Source: Penium margaritaceum (lineage: Eukaryota; Streptophyta; Zygnematophyceae; Desmidiales; Peniaceae). From it: DNA of 64,000 nt. The DNA lies in assembly GCA_023375785.1 (NCBI GenBank), contig SZWC01000043.1, positions 457,652-521,651 on the forward strand, given 5' to 3'. Shown here one piece after another: positions 9,446-20,419 of the stretch (positions within the stretch are counted from its first letter, which is position 1; each line of letters opens with the position of its first letter). Made by a program: the position numbers and the translations under genes. The notes beneath the pieces were generated by a model that did not search any database, had not been told where the DNA came from, and saw nothing but the letters and a program-made list of their open reading frames with translations.

Positions 9446-10992
9446 TGTAAAAATTAGCACTTCTCAAGGATCATAGGTGTCTCAAGAGATAGAACAAATC
9501 AAACAACTGTGACTGAAATCCACTGTGTTGTACGCACTGCAACTGTACGCTGCAAAGAATCACTTTCTTGTTACACACTCACGATTCAATAGGTTACACA
9601 GAAGTCAGAGGTACACGGCTCGTCTCTTGAGCTTTCCAACGATATGCTATACTTGAAAAATGGTGCAGTACAGACGAAGCAATCTACAAATGAAACTGCT
9701 ACCTATTTGTGCTAGTCTAATGACTAGGAAATACAAAGAGCAAGCAGAATGCACGAGCTTGGTCTGTCCGGTCCGCTTGTGTCTTCCTTGAGCGTCCCGG
9801 ACGCCGGTCGGTGTCCCCAGTCACCGAGCGACCGAGGTTGGCGGATGCCCAGCGCCCTCGGTGCGATCCACGGATGAGATCGTCCAGATCTGCGGCTGGT
9901 CCTCTGCTTCCGTCGATCTTCTCGCTCGTCGGNTGACGATTTAAGAGGTTACAGAAGTCAGAGGTACACGGCTCGTCTCTTGAGCTTTCCAACGATATGC
10001 TATACTTGAAAAATGGTGCAGTACAGACGAAGCAATCTACAAATGAAACTGCTACCTATTTGTGCTAGTCTAATGACTAGGAAATACAAAGAGCAAGCAG
10101 AATGCACGAGCTTGGTCTGTCCGGTCCGCTTGTGTCTTCCTTGAGCGTCCCGGACGCCGGTCGGTGTCCCCAGTCACCGAGCGACCGAGGTTGGCGGATG
10201 CCCAGTACCCTCGGTGCGATCCACGGACGAGATCGTCCGGATCTGCGGCAGGTCCTCTACTTCCGTCGATCTTCTCGCTCGTCGGGTGAAGAGGAGCTCG
10301 TGCTCGCACTCTCGATCCCGCAACGGCTGCGATCGCTCCATCGTCTACGCGATGCTCTCCGATCCATTGATCCATTGTTTACAAAGATCCCGTAGCTCCG
10401 TTCTCTCGATCCGATGCCTTGATCAAAGCCCGTCCATCTGCTCCAATCTTCGGTCCATGTTTCCGCTGCTCCACCACTCGCCACGTCAGCACCCATCGTA
10501 TCGAGAGGAGCTCACGCTCGCACTCTCGTACTTGCACTCTGTCCTCTCCGAAGCCGTAACCTGTGCTTCCGCAAATCACGCCAGAACTTAAGGTGGCCGT
10601 CCGCAGTATTCTGTGAAATGAATAGGAGGCTGTGGCAGGCCCTCGTACCGGGTTAGACTCCCGGACGACGGTAACTGGCCCCGCCATCGGTAGAGTAGAG
10701 ACCAGTAGAGTAGAGTCCGGTAGAGTAGGCAGAGGGGTGGGGGAGAGAGTGGCGACCTCTCCCCCAGCCCTCTTGTCCTTTTATCCCAAGTGCCAATGCC
10801 GAGCACAAAGTAGGACACTTGTGAGATAGTGACATAATCTATGTCACTTTTCTCCTTTTGCCCATATCTCCAGATCGAGCCATCAGAATTGGCTGAAATT
10901 TGGACAGTGGATGGCTGACGAGGAGATCTGTCCATTGGTACCACCTAATCAGGAATCGGCCTTGTGATGATGAAGATCCTGATTTTCCAACA
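9446..10992 (-). repeat. LTR of Copia C, 3' side, containing an assembly join
   Basis: Matches 22818-24011 end to end, but is longer because the piece from about 9580 to 9932 is repeated after the n at 9933. The two overlapping pieces are not identical; around 9840-9910 the left one matches the other LTR better than the right one does. It contains a 15-bp tandem repeat of CGGTAGAGTAGAGAC type (three units, 10688-10732), and a GAGGAGCTC.GCTCGCACTCTC motif occurs twice (near 10290 and 10505). Confidence 0.85.
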
Positions 10993-11803
10993 TTCCCCCC
11001 CCTTGAATGCCAAGCCCGTGAAGGGGTGGTATTCAAGCAGAAAAGCAGGCGGCAAAGAAGAGAAGGCGAGGCAGGGGCACGCACGTCCAAAAAATGCTCA
11101 TCGACGGTGGAGATGAGAGTTCCCCCCTCCGGGCGGCCCAAGCCGATGCCAAACAAAATAGTAGAACAGGAGGCACCCGGTGGCCCGCTTAGTGTACCCA
11201 ACTTGGGCCAATGCCTAGGCAGAGCCATACGGCAGTATGAGGGGTGCCATCGGGGAGCCTCCTGCCCGGACACATGTGGGACCGAAACCCCACACATGGC
11301 CGGGACCCGTGGTGGGCCGACATCGGCAGCCCACCATCGATTTCTTGACCGGAGAAGGTGAGCAGCGAGGTCAAGAACGGAACAGAAATGCGAAAAGAGA
11401 ATGCGTGGCCCCCAGGGAGGAGGGGAATAGAAACGCAGCACGGACAAAACTCGAAAGAGAAGGCCGAGACGGACACCTGAAGCGTGGCATGTAGCGGGGA
11501 GCGAACCGCACCCGGAACATTGTCGGGATGCGAGGAGCGAGCTGCGAGGCAGCGGGAAGTGCGAACAAGAGACAGGAGAGAAGCGGAGAGAGGCGCAGGC
11601 GCCACGCACGGCCACCGTGTCCAACGCCTCATATGGGGGAACCCCGGAGGCCATGCGGGGAGCGCGAGAGAGGGTAGAACGAGGAGGAGAGGGGCGTGGC
11701 GGCCAACCGCAACCCGCGTCCGTGCCAATGCCTCATGTGGAGGGCATGGAAACGGGAGGGGAGAGCGGCATTGTCGTCGGTCATCTTCATCCATCCCAAC
11801 GCC
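10993..11803 (-). other. Untranslated or unassigned 3' region of Copia C
   Basis: About 810 bp between the RNase H stop and the 3' LTR. It begins, next to the LTR, with a C-run on the plus strand (the polypurine tract in element orientation). It is GC-rich and open frames of 130-270 codons occur on both strands (for example minus 11189-11794), so openness says little. A 20-bp motif of the form CCAAYGCCTCAT followed by G-rich DNA occurs three times, at 11621, 11725 and 11796. Some Copia lineages carry an extra ORF in this position, but I see no recognisable protein. Confidence 0.6.
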
Positions 11804-13453
11804 TCATGCAGGGGGGACGGAAGAAGAGGACCCAGAGGATGCAGGAGCACGGAGAGAGAGCAAGCCGAGGCGAGCACAGAGCGCAGCATGACGGTCGGCA
11901 GAAAGGGGCTTGGTGAAGATGTCAGCGGATTGCTGCTCGGTAGGAATGTAGAGCAAGCGAACCTCACCGTCGGCAACAGCGTCGCGGACGAGGTGATACT
12001 GCCGGCGAACGTGTTTGGTGCGATCATGGAGAACGGGATCCTCGGAGAGGGCAATGGCACCTTCGTTATCCCAGTTGATAGTGGTAGGTGCGAGTTGGTG
12101 GAAGCCGAGTTCAGAAAGAAGTATGCGAAGCCAGACGGCTTCACGAGAAGCTTCACTCTCAGCGATGTATTCGGCTTCAGTGGAAGACAGAGCCACCACG
12201 GATTGCTTCTTTGAGCGCCAACTGTCGGGGCCTCCATTGAGAAGAAAGACGTAGCCAGACGTCGATCGACTAGTGGGGTGATCACCGGAGAGATCCGCGT
12301 CGCAGAAGCCATGAAGAATGTTGTCACCGGTGGAAGAGTACCGAATTCCAAGGTCGGCGGTGGAGTGTAAGTAGCGAACGCTTCGTTTGGCCGCAACGAT
12401 GTGAGCGGCGGTGGCGTTCTGGCAGCCTTGACTGAGGATGCCGACAGCATAAGAAAGATCAGGACGTGTGGCAACAGAGGCATGCATCAGGGAGCCCACC
12501 ATGCTGGGAAAAACTTTGGCGTCGGCGGGAGCGAGGAGATCCGCCTGAGCGGGAACTTTGGTGAGGCCATGCTGGAGTGCAAAGGGTATAGCCATAGGGT
12601 TCGCGTCGCCGAGTTGAAACTTATCAGTAACGCGTTGTGCATACGTGGCTTGATTGAGAACGATTTGACTGCTCCGCTGTTGATGCACTTGAATGCCGAG
12701 ATAATATGTCAAGGGACCCATGTCGCTCATCTCAAAGCGCCGAGACAGCTGATCCTTGAAGGCGGAGATGGTGTCCAGCGTGGGACCAAACAGGATGAGG
12801 TCATCGACATAGAGGATGATGCCGATGGTGTTGGCTCCGGAGCCATAGTAAGTCGAGTGGTCAGAATGGAGATGAGTCAGATTTTGCCCAAGGAAGAACT
12901 CGTGAATCTTGATATTCCATTGGCGTGGGGCCTGCTTGAGCCCATAAAGAGAGCGCTTGAGACGACAGACGAGATGAGCCTTGTCAGGTTCCACGAAGCC
13001 CTCGGGTTGTGTCATGTAGATGGTCGCATTCAGGTCCCCGTTGAGAAAGGCGCATTTGACATCCATCTGATGCAGAATCCAACCGTTAGCAGCAGCAAGA
13101 GACAGCATGACACGGATGGAGGAATACTTGGTCACTGGTGCGAAGGTGTCACTGTAGTTGACGCCGAGAACCTGACTGTAACCACGGGCCACGAGGCGAG
13201 CTTTGTATCGTTCAGGCTCGCCGGCACTGTTGAGTTTTCTTCGAAATACCCACTTGCATGTAACGACAGGTTGGTCCCGCAGCTGTGGGACAAGATCCCA
13301 TGTACCTTGCTTTTGAAGCTGATCAAATTCCTCTTGGTTGGCTTGGCGCCAAAAAGCTGCATCAGGTCGACGCATGGCATCTTTGTAGCTGATGGGATCG
13401 ACGATTTGAGTGACGAGAGCACTGTCATCTTCATTATCTGATGTATGAAGCAT
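11804..13453 (-). mobile_element. Copia C reverse transcriptase and RNase H
   Basis: Long open stretch of about 550 codons. Reverse transcriptase signs are CKWVFRRKL, YKARLVARGYSQ, DTFAPVTKYSSIR, MDVKCAFLNGDL, RSLYGLKQAPRQW and the catalytic YVDDLILF. RNase H follows with FCDADLSGD, STEAEYIAESEA and HDRTKHVRRQYHLVRD, ending in a typical Copia tail (SADIFTKPLS). The enzyme would copy element RNA into DNA in cytoplasmic virus-like particles. This is the best preserved coding part of the element. Product and family are clear; activity is not claimed. Confidence 0.93.
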
Positions 13454-14050
13454 GGCGAGTTGAAAGTACGTTGGAGTAGTGCGGTTGCGGGTAGAGCGAC
13501 GAAGACCAGGGATGGTAGTGACAGCGGCGGAGCATCCGGTGCTGATGATGGAAGGGATTCTCCAGTGGTGTGTTCATGAGGATGCACTGGAGGAAGCACA
13601 TCAGCGTGTTCATCGACGAAAGGGTCAACGTTGAACTTCTGAATGGGTTCGGGAGCCGTGTCCATAGGTATGGTGATGATGGGTGAAGTAGGAAGAATCC
13701 TTGTGTTGAGGCATGTGGTTTTATCAAAGATGGGTTGTCGTGCATGGGCTACGGTTTGCGTAGCAGGATCCCAAACTCTGTAGATGTCGTTGTTGTCTTC
13801 ATATCCAAGAATGATACAGGCCTTAGACTGCGGCTCCAACTTGGAGCGCAGTTCTGGGCATAACCAGACGTGAGCGGTACAGCCGAAGATGCGAATGTGT
13901 TGCAGATGAGGTTCCACACCGGTCCATGCTTCATATGGTGTATGAGTAGCATTTGGAAGTTTGACTGTGGGTAGTTGGTTGGTAATATAGGCTACAGTGG
14001 AGAGAGCCTCTCCCCAAAAGACGGATGGTAGTGCAGCTGTGTGTAGCATT
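13454..14050 (-). mobile_element. Copia C integrase C-terminal part and linker
   Basis: Minus-strand coding remnant with SVFWGEALSTVAYITNQLP, THTPYEAWTGVEPHLQHIR, the conserved FGCTAHVW and IILGYEDNNDIYRVWD, which are the typical Copia integrase C-terminal motifs, followed by a proline-serine-rich linker before the reverse transcriptase. The rest of the integrase lies beyond the nested element, from 20420. The join at ARTML/HTAALPS is exactly where the family A element is inserted. Confidence 0.85.
14046..14050. repeat. Target-site duplication GCATT, left copy
   Basis: GCATT directly before the LTR start at 14051; the same five bases follow the right LTR at 20415-20419. Five base pairs is the usual duplication length for Ty1/Copia integration. 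Confidence 0.9.
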
Positions 14051-15045
14051 TGTTGGAAATGGAGGAGAGAGGGAGCCTTGGAGCAGCGAGCATGTGTGAT
14101 TGGAAGGGCATCACTTGTGCTGAAGAATGGTTGTTCAATCACTCAAAATGATGGAGTACATATAGAGCTAGAGCTTGGGCAAGTCAGCCCTCTCACAAGC
14201 CACACCACTTAGCCATGGAGGCTAAGGCTCACACACTAGAATCTATAATCTCACACAAGGGAGGAAATCAGCCTAGCAATCAGGCTGACCACTCACACAC
14301 GACCTAGAGAGCTAGAGAATGCTCTCATGGCACACTCCTAGTGGTCACATAACCCACAAACCCATGGAGAATCGCCATGTGTCCATGGCTAGCACACAAG
14401 GATCTCACCTCACCTAAAAAGTAAGGAGAGGTACCTTTATCCTAGTCAGCACACTCTGACAAGGCAATCCTAAGACCAAGGACCTTTTTGGATATTTNTC
14501 CATAATCTCACACAAGGGAGGAAATCAGCCTAGCAATCAGGCTGACCACTCACACACGACCTAGAGAGCTAGAGAATGCTCTCATGGCACACTCCTAGTG
14601 GTCACATAACCCACAAACCCATGGAGAATCGCCATGTGTCCATGGCTAGCACACAAGGATCTCACCTCACCTAAAAAGTAAGGAGAGGTACCTTTATCCT
14701 AGTCAGCACACTCTGACAAGGCAATCCTAAGACCAAGGACCTTTTTGGATATTTCTCCCATCAGGTCTTGACCCTGGACCTCTTGCCTTTTTCTTTTCTC
14801 AGGCTAGGGCATGGAGCCATCAGCCATGCCCACCCAAACATCAGCGGTCCATGACCCCCGAAACTTCGAAAATTCATATCTCCCAATCGGACCGTTGGAT
14901 CGGCCTCAAACTTGGACCGTAGATATTTTGCCACATGATCTTTCCAATGGTGAAGTCGGATTGGCGATCGGAGCAGGCATCTGGTACTTTCCAGGAACTT
15001 GCTCCTGTGGACCTGAAATTGAGCCGGATGGCTCCCTTTCCAACA
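14051..15045 (-). repeat. LTR of A3, 3' side
   Basis: Starts TGTTGGAAATGGAGG and ends CTTTCCAACA. It is longer than the usual 738 bp because 14246-14497 is repeated exactly after the n at 14498. Directly inside is ATCTCCCACTTTG (15046-15058), which on the minus strand is the polypurine tract AAAGTGGGAGAT. Confidence 0.9.
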
Positions 15046-15064
15046 ATCTCCCACTTTGCCGCAG

Positions 15065-16720
15065 TCAGAGTGGGCTGAGTCCACATGCCTTCATGCAGAA
15101 CTGCTGCTTCTCACGGGTCACTGGCTTGGTGTAGAAATCAGCAACCTGCTTGCTCGTTGGAGTAAACTCCAGCTTGATAGCACCCTCCTGCACCATGTGC
15201 CTGATGAAGTGATAGGCGATGTCAATGTGCTTGGTGCGAGCATGGTGCTCGGGATTCTTGGCGAGTGCAATAGCGCTCTGGTTGTCGACGCGCATAGGAA
15301 CAGGAACTGCTGCACTCGCACTCATCTCCGCCATGAGACGCTGAAGCCAAACTGCTTCCTTGGCTCCAAAGCTGAGAGAGACGTACTCAGCTTCTGTGCT
15401 TGAGGTGGCCACGACCACCTGCCGCTTGCTGCACCAGCTGATGGCACCTCCATTCATGAGAAACACATGTCCAGAGATGGATTTGCGAGTCTCAGGGTTT
15501 GAAGCCCAATCTGCGTCTGTGTAGCCGATGATGCTGTTGTCGTTGCCGTTGTAGGTGATGCCGATGTTGGCGGTTCCAGCAAGGTAGCGGAAGATCCGCT
15601 TCACTGCCTTCTGGTGCTCAGGGCCNNNNNNNNNNNNNNNNNNNNNNNNNNNNNNNNNNNNNNNNNNNNNNNNNNNNNNNNNNNNNNNNNNNNNNNNNNN
15701 NNNNNNNNNNNNNNNNNNNNNNNNNNNNNNNNNNNNNNNNNNNNNNNNNNNNNNNNNNNNNNNNNNNNNNNNNNNNNNNNNGTAGCCCTTGGCGACCAGC
15801 CTCGCCTTGTACTTTTCCAGGTTACCATCTGCTCCCCGCTTCTTCTTGAAAATCCACTTGCACTTGATCACTTTACGTCCAGGTGGACGCTCACTCAGCT
15901 CCCACGTGCCGTTGTCCAGCTGCGACTGTATCTCTTGCTGTACGGCTTGCACCCAATCTGCTGCATCCGGTGCAGCCATGGCCTCCTTGTATGACGTTGG
16001 CTCATCTGAATCTGCTGCAACTGCAACGTTCATCTGTTCTGGTTTCTGCAGCATCCAGAAATGGCCGCGCTCAACAGGCTTGTAACGCACCCTAAGAGGG
16101 TACCTCCGACCTGGAGCTGGAGCGTTAGCAGGCGGCTGACGCGGTACGGCTGGCACAACTGCTTTTGCTGGTGGTGCTACATCTCCCTCCTCTGCTTCTG
16201 CCGATGAAGCTGCTGTATCTGCTGCATCAGACATGGGAGAGTAGAGTGATTCTCCCACTGTCACAGTAGAGGAAGGATCGGGAGAAACTGGGTCAGGAAG
16301 AATTTCTACTCCCACTGTCTCGTCAGCTGCTGTTTCTATTGCCTCTTCACACACAATGTTGGTGCCAATGACGTTGCTCTCATTGAAGACGATTTCCCTG
16401 GAGATGATGACGTGGCCTGTATCCCTCTCGTAGAGGCGATACGCCTTGCTTGCCACGTCGTAGCCAATCATCAGCATCTGCGCACTCTTCGCGTCCCACT
16501 TTTGCCGCTTCTCCTTTGGCACGTGCATGTGCGCCAAGCTGCCAAACGCGCGAAGATGACCCACGCTCGGCTTCTTGCCGAACCACGCCTCGTACGGCGT
16601 CATCTGCTCCAGCGCCTTAGTTGGACTACGGTTCTTGATGTAGACCGCAGTGCTCACAGCTTCAGCCCAGAAGTCGTAGGTCAGCCGAGCCGCGTGCAGC
16701 ATGGAGTACGCCGACTCCAC
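15065..16720 (-). mobile_element. A3 pol, integrase C-terminus, reverse transcriptase and RNase H
   Basis: Minus-strand open stretch. It carries integrase C-terminal motifs (FWAEAVSTAVYIKNRSP, TPYEAWFGKKPSVGHLRAFG), a proline- and valine-rich linker, the start of reverse transcriptase (CKWIFKKKRGADGNLEKYK, ARLVAKGY), then the N run, then RNase H with YTDADWASNPETRKS, STEAEYVSLSFGAKEAVWL and HHARTKHIDIAYHFIRHM. The catalytic YVDD region lies in the gap. In the sister copy 32956-33740 the same interval is about 770 bp, so the 156-base gap is too short. Confidence 0.9.
15626..15781. other. Assembly gap, 156 N
   Basis: Run of N inside the reverse transcriptase of A3. Comparison with other family A copies indicates that the missing sequence is several times longer than the run. 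Confidence 0.95.
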
Positions 16721-16756
16721 AATGGTACGGTTGGCGCGTTCTGCTACGCCGTTCTG

Positions 16757-19320
16757 CTACGGCGAGTACGGCGCGGTATGCTGCGCCTTGATGCCAGCTG
16801 CTGCGAGGTAGTCCTGGAACTCCTTGCTTAGGTATTCTCCACCGCGATCGCTGCGAAGCGCCTTGATCTTCTTGCCGGTCTGGTTCTCCATCATGGCCTT
16901 GAACTCCTTGAACCTGTCAAAGCACTGGTCCTTGGAGGAAAGGAAGTACACAGCAGTGTAACGGCTGAAATCATCAATGAAGGTGAGAAAATACCTAGAG
17001 CCTCCAAAGCTCTGGGTCTGCATCGGTCCGCACAAGTCCGTGTGGACCAGCTCCAACACCCCTTTTGCACGCTCCCCTGCTCCAGAGAACGCCTCGCGGT
17101 GCTGCTTCCCCTCCAAACAGCCAATGCATAACTGCTGCTCAAAGTTAGAGATGGTAGGTAGGTCACGCACCATCTGCTTTGCTTGAAGCTGCTGTAAGGC
17201 GCGCATGCCGATGTGGCCGTAGCGTGCATGCCAGATCTCGCCATCTGTCGCCTGCACCACTGCTGCAAGACTCTGCTCACGCGGGATCTTGGTCGCCCCC
17301 AGCAGGCGGTACATGTCGCCCTCCTTCACCGACTTGGCCAACTCCTCTCCTGTTTCCTTGTCGAGGATGTAGCCGTAATCATCGTCAAAAACGACGCGCA
17401 GTCCTGTGTTTGTGAGAGAGGACACTGAGAGAAGGTTGAACGCAGCATCAGGCACATACAGCACGCCATGGAACACTCCCACTTCAATGCCACGCGGGGT
17501 CTCCAACCACATCTCCACAATCCCAATCCCCTCAGCATACACCACCCGATCATCACCCAAAGCAATCGGACGGGGGGGAATGGAGAGCAGCTGCGTGAAC
17601 CACTCCTTGTGGTGCGTCAGACTCTTGGTACACCCCGAGTCCTTGTACCACGCCAGATCCGCCTTTTCCTTCTGCGACATGTCAGACTTCGCCATGAAGA
17701 GGCGGTCGCGCNCCCTGCTCCAGAGAACGCCTCGCGGTGCTGCTTCCCCTCCAAACAGCCAATGCATAACTGCTGCTCAAAGTTAGAGATGGTAGGTAGG
17801 TCACGCACCATCTGCTTTGCTTGAAGCTGCTGTAAGGCGCGCATGCCGATGTGGCCGTAGCGTGCATGCCAGATCTCGCCATCTGTCGCCTGCACCACTG
17901 CTGCAAGACTCTGCTCACGCGGGATCTTGGTCGCCCCCAGCAGGCGGTACATGTCGCCCTCCTTCACCGACTTGGCCAACTCCTCTCCTGTTTCCTTGTC
18001 GAGGATGTAGCCGTAATCATCGTCAAAAACGACGCGCAGTCCTGTGTTTGTGAGAGAGGACACTGAGAGAAGGTTGAACGCAGCATCAGGCACATACAGC
18101 ACGCCATGGAACACTCCCACTTCAATGCCACGCGGGGTCTCCAACCACATCTCCACAATCCCAATCCCCTCAGCATACACCACCCGATCATCACCCAAAG
18201 CAATCGGACGGGGGGGAATGGAGAGCAGCTGCGTGAACCACTCCTTGTGGTGCGTCAGACTCTTGGTACACCCCGAGTCCTTGTACCACGCCAGATCCGC
18301 CTTTTCCTTCTGCGACATGTCAGACTTCGCCATGAAGAGGCGGTCGCGCACCTCCTTGGCAATGTTCATGTTGCCAAAATGGCGTACGCCAGTCTGGTTC
18401 TGCTGCTGCTGCTGCTGCTGGCGTTGTTGTGACTGCTGCTGCTGTTGCTGTGGAGATTGCTGCTTTTGCTGCTGCTGCTCCTTCTGGTCCCTCTTGAACT
18501 TGAAGCACTCTTTCTTGTAGTGCCCCTCTTTCTGGCAATAGTGGCACTTGCCCTTCTTCTTGCCTCTCTGCTGCCCGGACTGCTGCTGCTGCTGGTTGCG
18601 TGAGCCCATGGCCATGAAAGCTGCTTCACTGTTGCTGCCGCCATTGCGCTTTGCTGCATTGCGACGCAATTCCACCTGCACCAGGTGTGTGCAGATGAAG
18701 TCGAGGTCGAGAGTTGGCTGGCACTCCAGCGTCTCTCGCACCGTGTCGTAGCTGGTTAGGAGTCCCCTCAGCAAGAGGAGGATGAAGCGCGTCTCTTCCA
18801 CAGGGTTGCTGGCCGCTCTTAGCTGCTTCGCTAGCTCCTTGGCCCTGTCCAGATACGCCTCCATCCCTTCACCACCCTGCATTTTCAGCACCATCATCTT
18901 TTCCTCCAAAAGCATGAGGAATGCAGGATCCTTGTTCTCATACTTCTTGCACAATGTGTCCCACCCCTCCTTTGCAGTAGCCTTGTCACTCACGTACTGA
19001 AGATGCGGGTTGGAGATGGTGTTGACAAGCAACCTATAGGCCTGCCTGTCCTTCTTCTTCCACTCCTCATACGTCGCTGGTACAGCTGCAGAAGAACCCG
19101 CATCAGCTGCACCCTTTTGTGGCGTCTTCCCCGCCACCACCTGCGCTGCGGTGATGCCTTTTGCCTGTGGAACTGGAGCCGGCTCGTCGCCGCTCACCAC
19201 CTCCCACAAGCCCCTCTCCTCCAAAAGGAGGCGGGTACGGATCTTCCAAAACGTGAAGTTGGCGCGTCCCTCCAGCCTCTCCAAAGGCTGGGTTGCTGTC
19301 ACAACGCCAGCTGCTGCCAT
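16757..19320 (-). mobile_element. A3 gag, protease and integrase N-terminal part
   Basis: From the gag start near 19320 (MAAAGVVTATQPLERLEGRA), the minus strand encodes a UBN2-type gag with FTFWKIRTRLLLEERGLW and RFILLLLRGLLTSYDTV, a zinc knuckle CHYCQKEGHYKKEC (about 18495-18545), a glutamine-rich stretch (about 18395-18480), protease DSGCTKSLT, the zinc-binding pre-integrase region and the integrase core with HTDLCGPM, FIDDFSRY and DRGGEYLSKEF (the D, D and E of the active site). After the n at 17712 a block of about 630 bp is repeated, so the stretch from the protease to the pre-integrase region appears twice; this looks like an unmerged contig overlap, not biology. Confidence 0.9.
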
Positions 19321-19322
19321 TT

Positions 19323-19936
19323 TGAGCATTGGTGATGCTCAACGCTGCCTTTGGATGGCGGCGCTACCCCTGCTTCTGCTGCTGCTTCTGCCAGAAATCT
19401 GTCTGACAGAAAATGGACTGTAGATGCCAGCAGACTGGGTATTTTAAAAAAATGAGCCCACCACTGGAAAATTCAGCTCAAAACCTTTCAGATCGACCCA
19501 TAAAACTGGGTCATCAACAGGGGATTTCAAAAGATATGCCCTCTTAAAAACAGGGTATGCTTCTGCTCCTACTCCAACTCAGGCCAGCCAGCTTGTGAAC
19601 GGCGTTTCTCCCAAACGAATGGATGGAATGCAAATATTTTTGCACCAATGGAAAGCTTAGGAAAAATACTACAATTCGCATGTGCCACGTTTTAAATTTG
19701 ACAAAGAAACGAGAGAGTTATGGTCATCACAAGGCGACAGTCTTACTCATAGAGAAGAGTGTAGCCCTGGCCGACCTCGTTTTGAGCATAACTCTCAATC
19801 CGACCGTTGGATCTTAGCGATATTGGACTCGTTGGCAAGCTTGTCTTCCGATCTTGAAGATCCAGTTGTCGATTGTCAAATTTGGTGAAGGTTTCACCCC
19901 AACCCGTCACTCTCAAAGTGACGGCCTGTGCTGGCT
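19323..19936 (-). other. Untranslated leader of A3
   Basis: About 610 bp between gag and the 5' LTR, also present in A4 (28086-28717), A5 (36823-37397) and A8 (53247-53876). It contains no reading frame of note. The primer-binding site is not in the assembled sequence here because the contig ends at the n at 19937. Confidence 0.8.
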
Positions 19937-19937
19937 N

Positions 19938-20414
19938 CTAGAGAATGCTCTCATGGCACACTCCTAGTGGTCACATAACCCACAAACCCATGGAGAATCG
20001 CCATGTGTCCATGGCTAGCACACGAGGATCTCACCTCACCTAAAAAGTAAGGAGAGGTACCTTTATCCTAGTCAGCACACTCTGACAAGGCAATCCTAAG
20101 ACCAAGGACCTTTTTGGATATTTCTCCCATCAGGTCTTGACCCTGGACCTCTTGCCTTTTTCTTTTCTCAGGCTAAGGCATGGAGCCATCACCCATGCCC
20201 ACCCAGACATCGACGGTCCATGACCCCCGAAACTTCGAAAATTCATATCTCCCAATCAGACTGTTGGATCGGCCTCAAACTTGGACCGTAGACATTTTGC
20301 CACATGATCTTTCCAATGGTGAATTCGGATTGGCGATCGGAGCAGGCATCTGGTACTTTCCTGGAACTTGCTCCTGTGGACCTGAAATTGAGCCGGATGG
20401 CTCCCTTTCCAACA
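19938..20414 (-). repeat. LTR of A3, 5' side, partial in the assembly
   Basis: Begins inside the LTR after the n at 19937 and ends CTCCCTTTCCAACA at 20414, followed by the target duplication GCATT. Confidence 0.9.
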
Positions 20415-20419
20415 GCATT
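20415..20419. repeat. Target-site duplication GCATT, right copy
   Basis: Same five bases as 14046-14050. Confidence 0.9.

Larger units (their letters stand above)
14051..20414 (-). mobile_element. Full-length Ty1/Copia family A element (A3) nested in Copia C
   Basis: Both LTRs are present in part or whole (14051-15045 and 19938-20414), flanked by the 5-bp duplication GCATT. In element order on the minus strand: leader, gag (from about 19320), zinc knuckle, glutamine-rich linker, protease, gag-pre-integrase, integrase, reverse transcriptase, RNase H, polypurine tract (15046-15058). Three single-n joins (14498, 17712, 19937) and a 156-base N run (15626-15781) lie inside; two of the n joins repeat neighbouring sequence, so the true length differs from what is shown. 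By hand the shared part of the two LTRs differs at about 10 of some 476 bases, making this one of the younger insertions. Coding stretches are long, with few visible breaks apart from the gaps. Confidence 0.93.

Noticed and set aside
8800-9467. Long open frames, leucine-rich on plus and arginine- or glutamate-rich on minus
   Set aside because: They are translations of CT/CTCCTT microsatellite; all frames lack stops for compositional reasons.
10839-11794. Extra envelope-like or accessory gene of Copia C
   Set aside because: Open frames occur on both strands in GC-rich DNA and no transmembrane, signal or family motif stands out.
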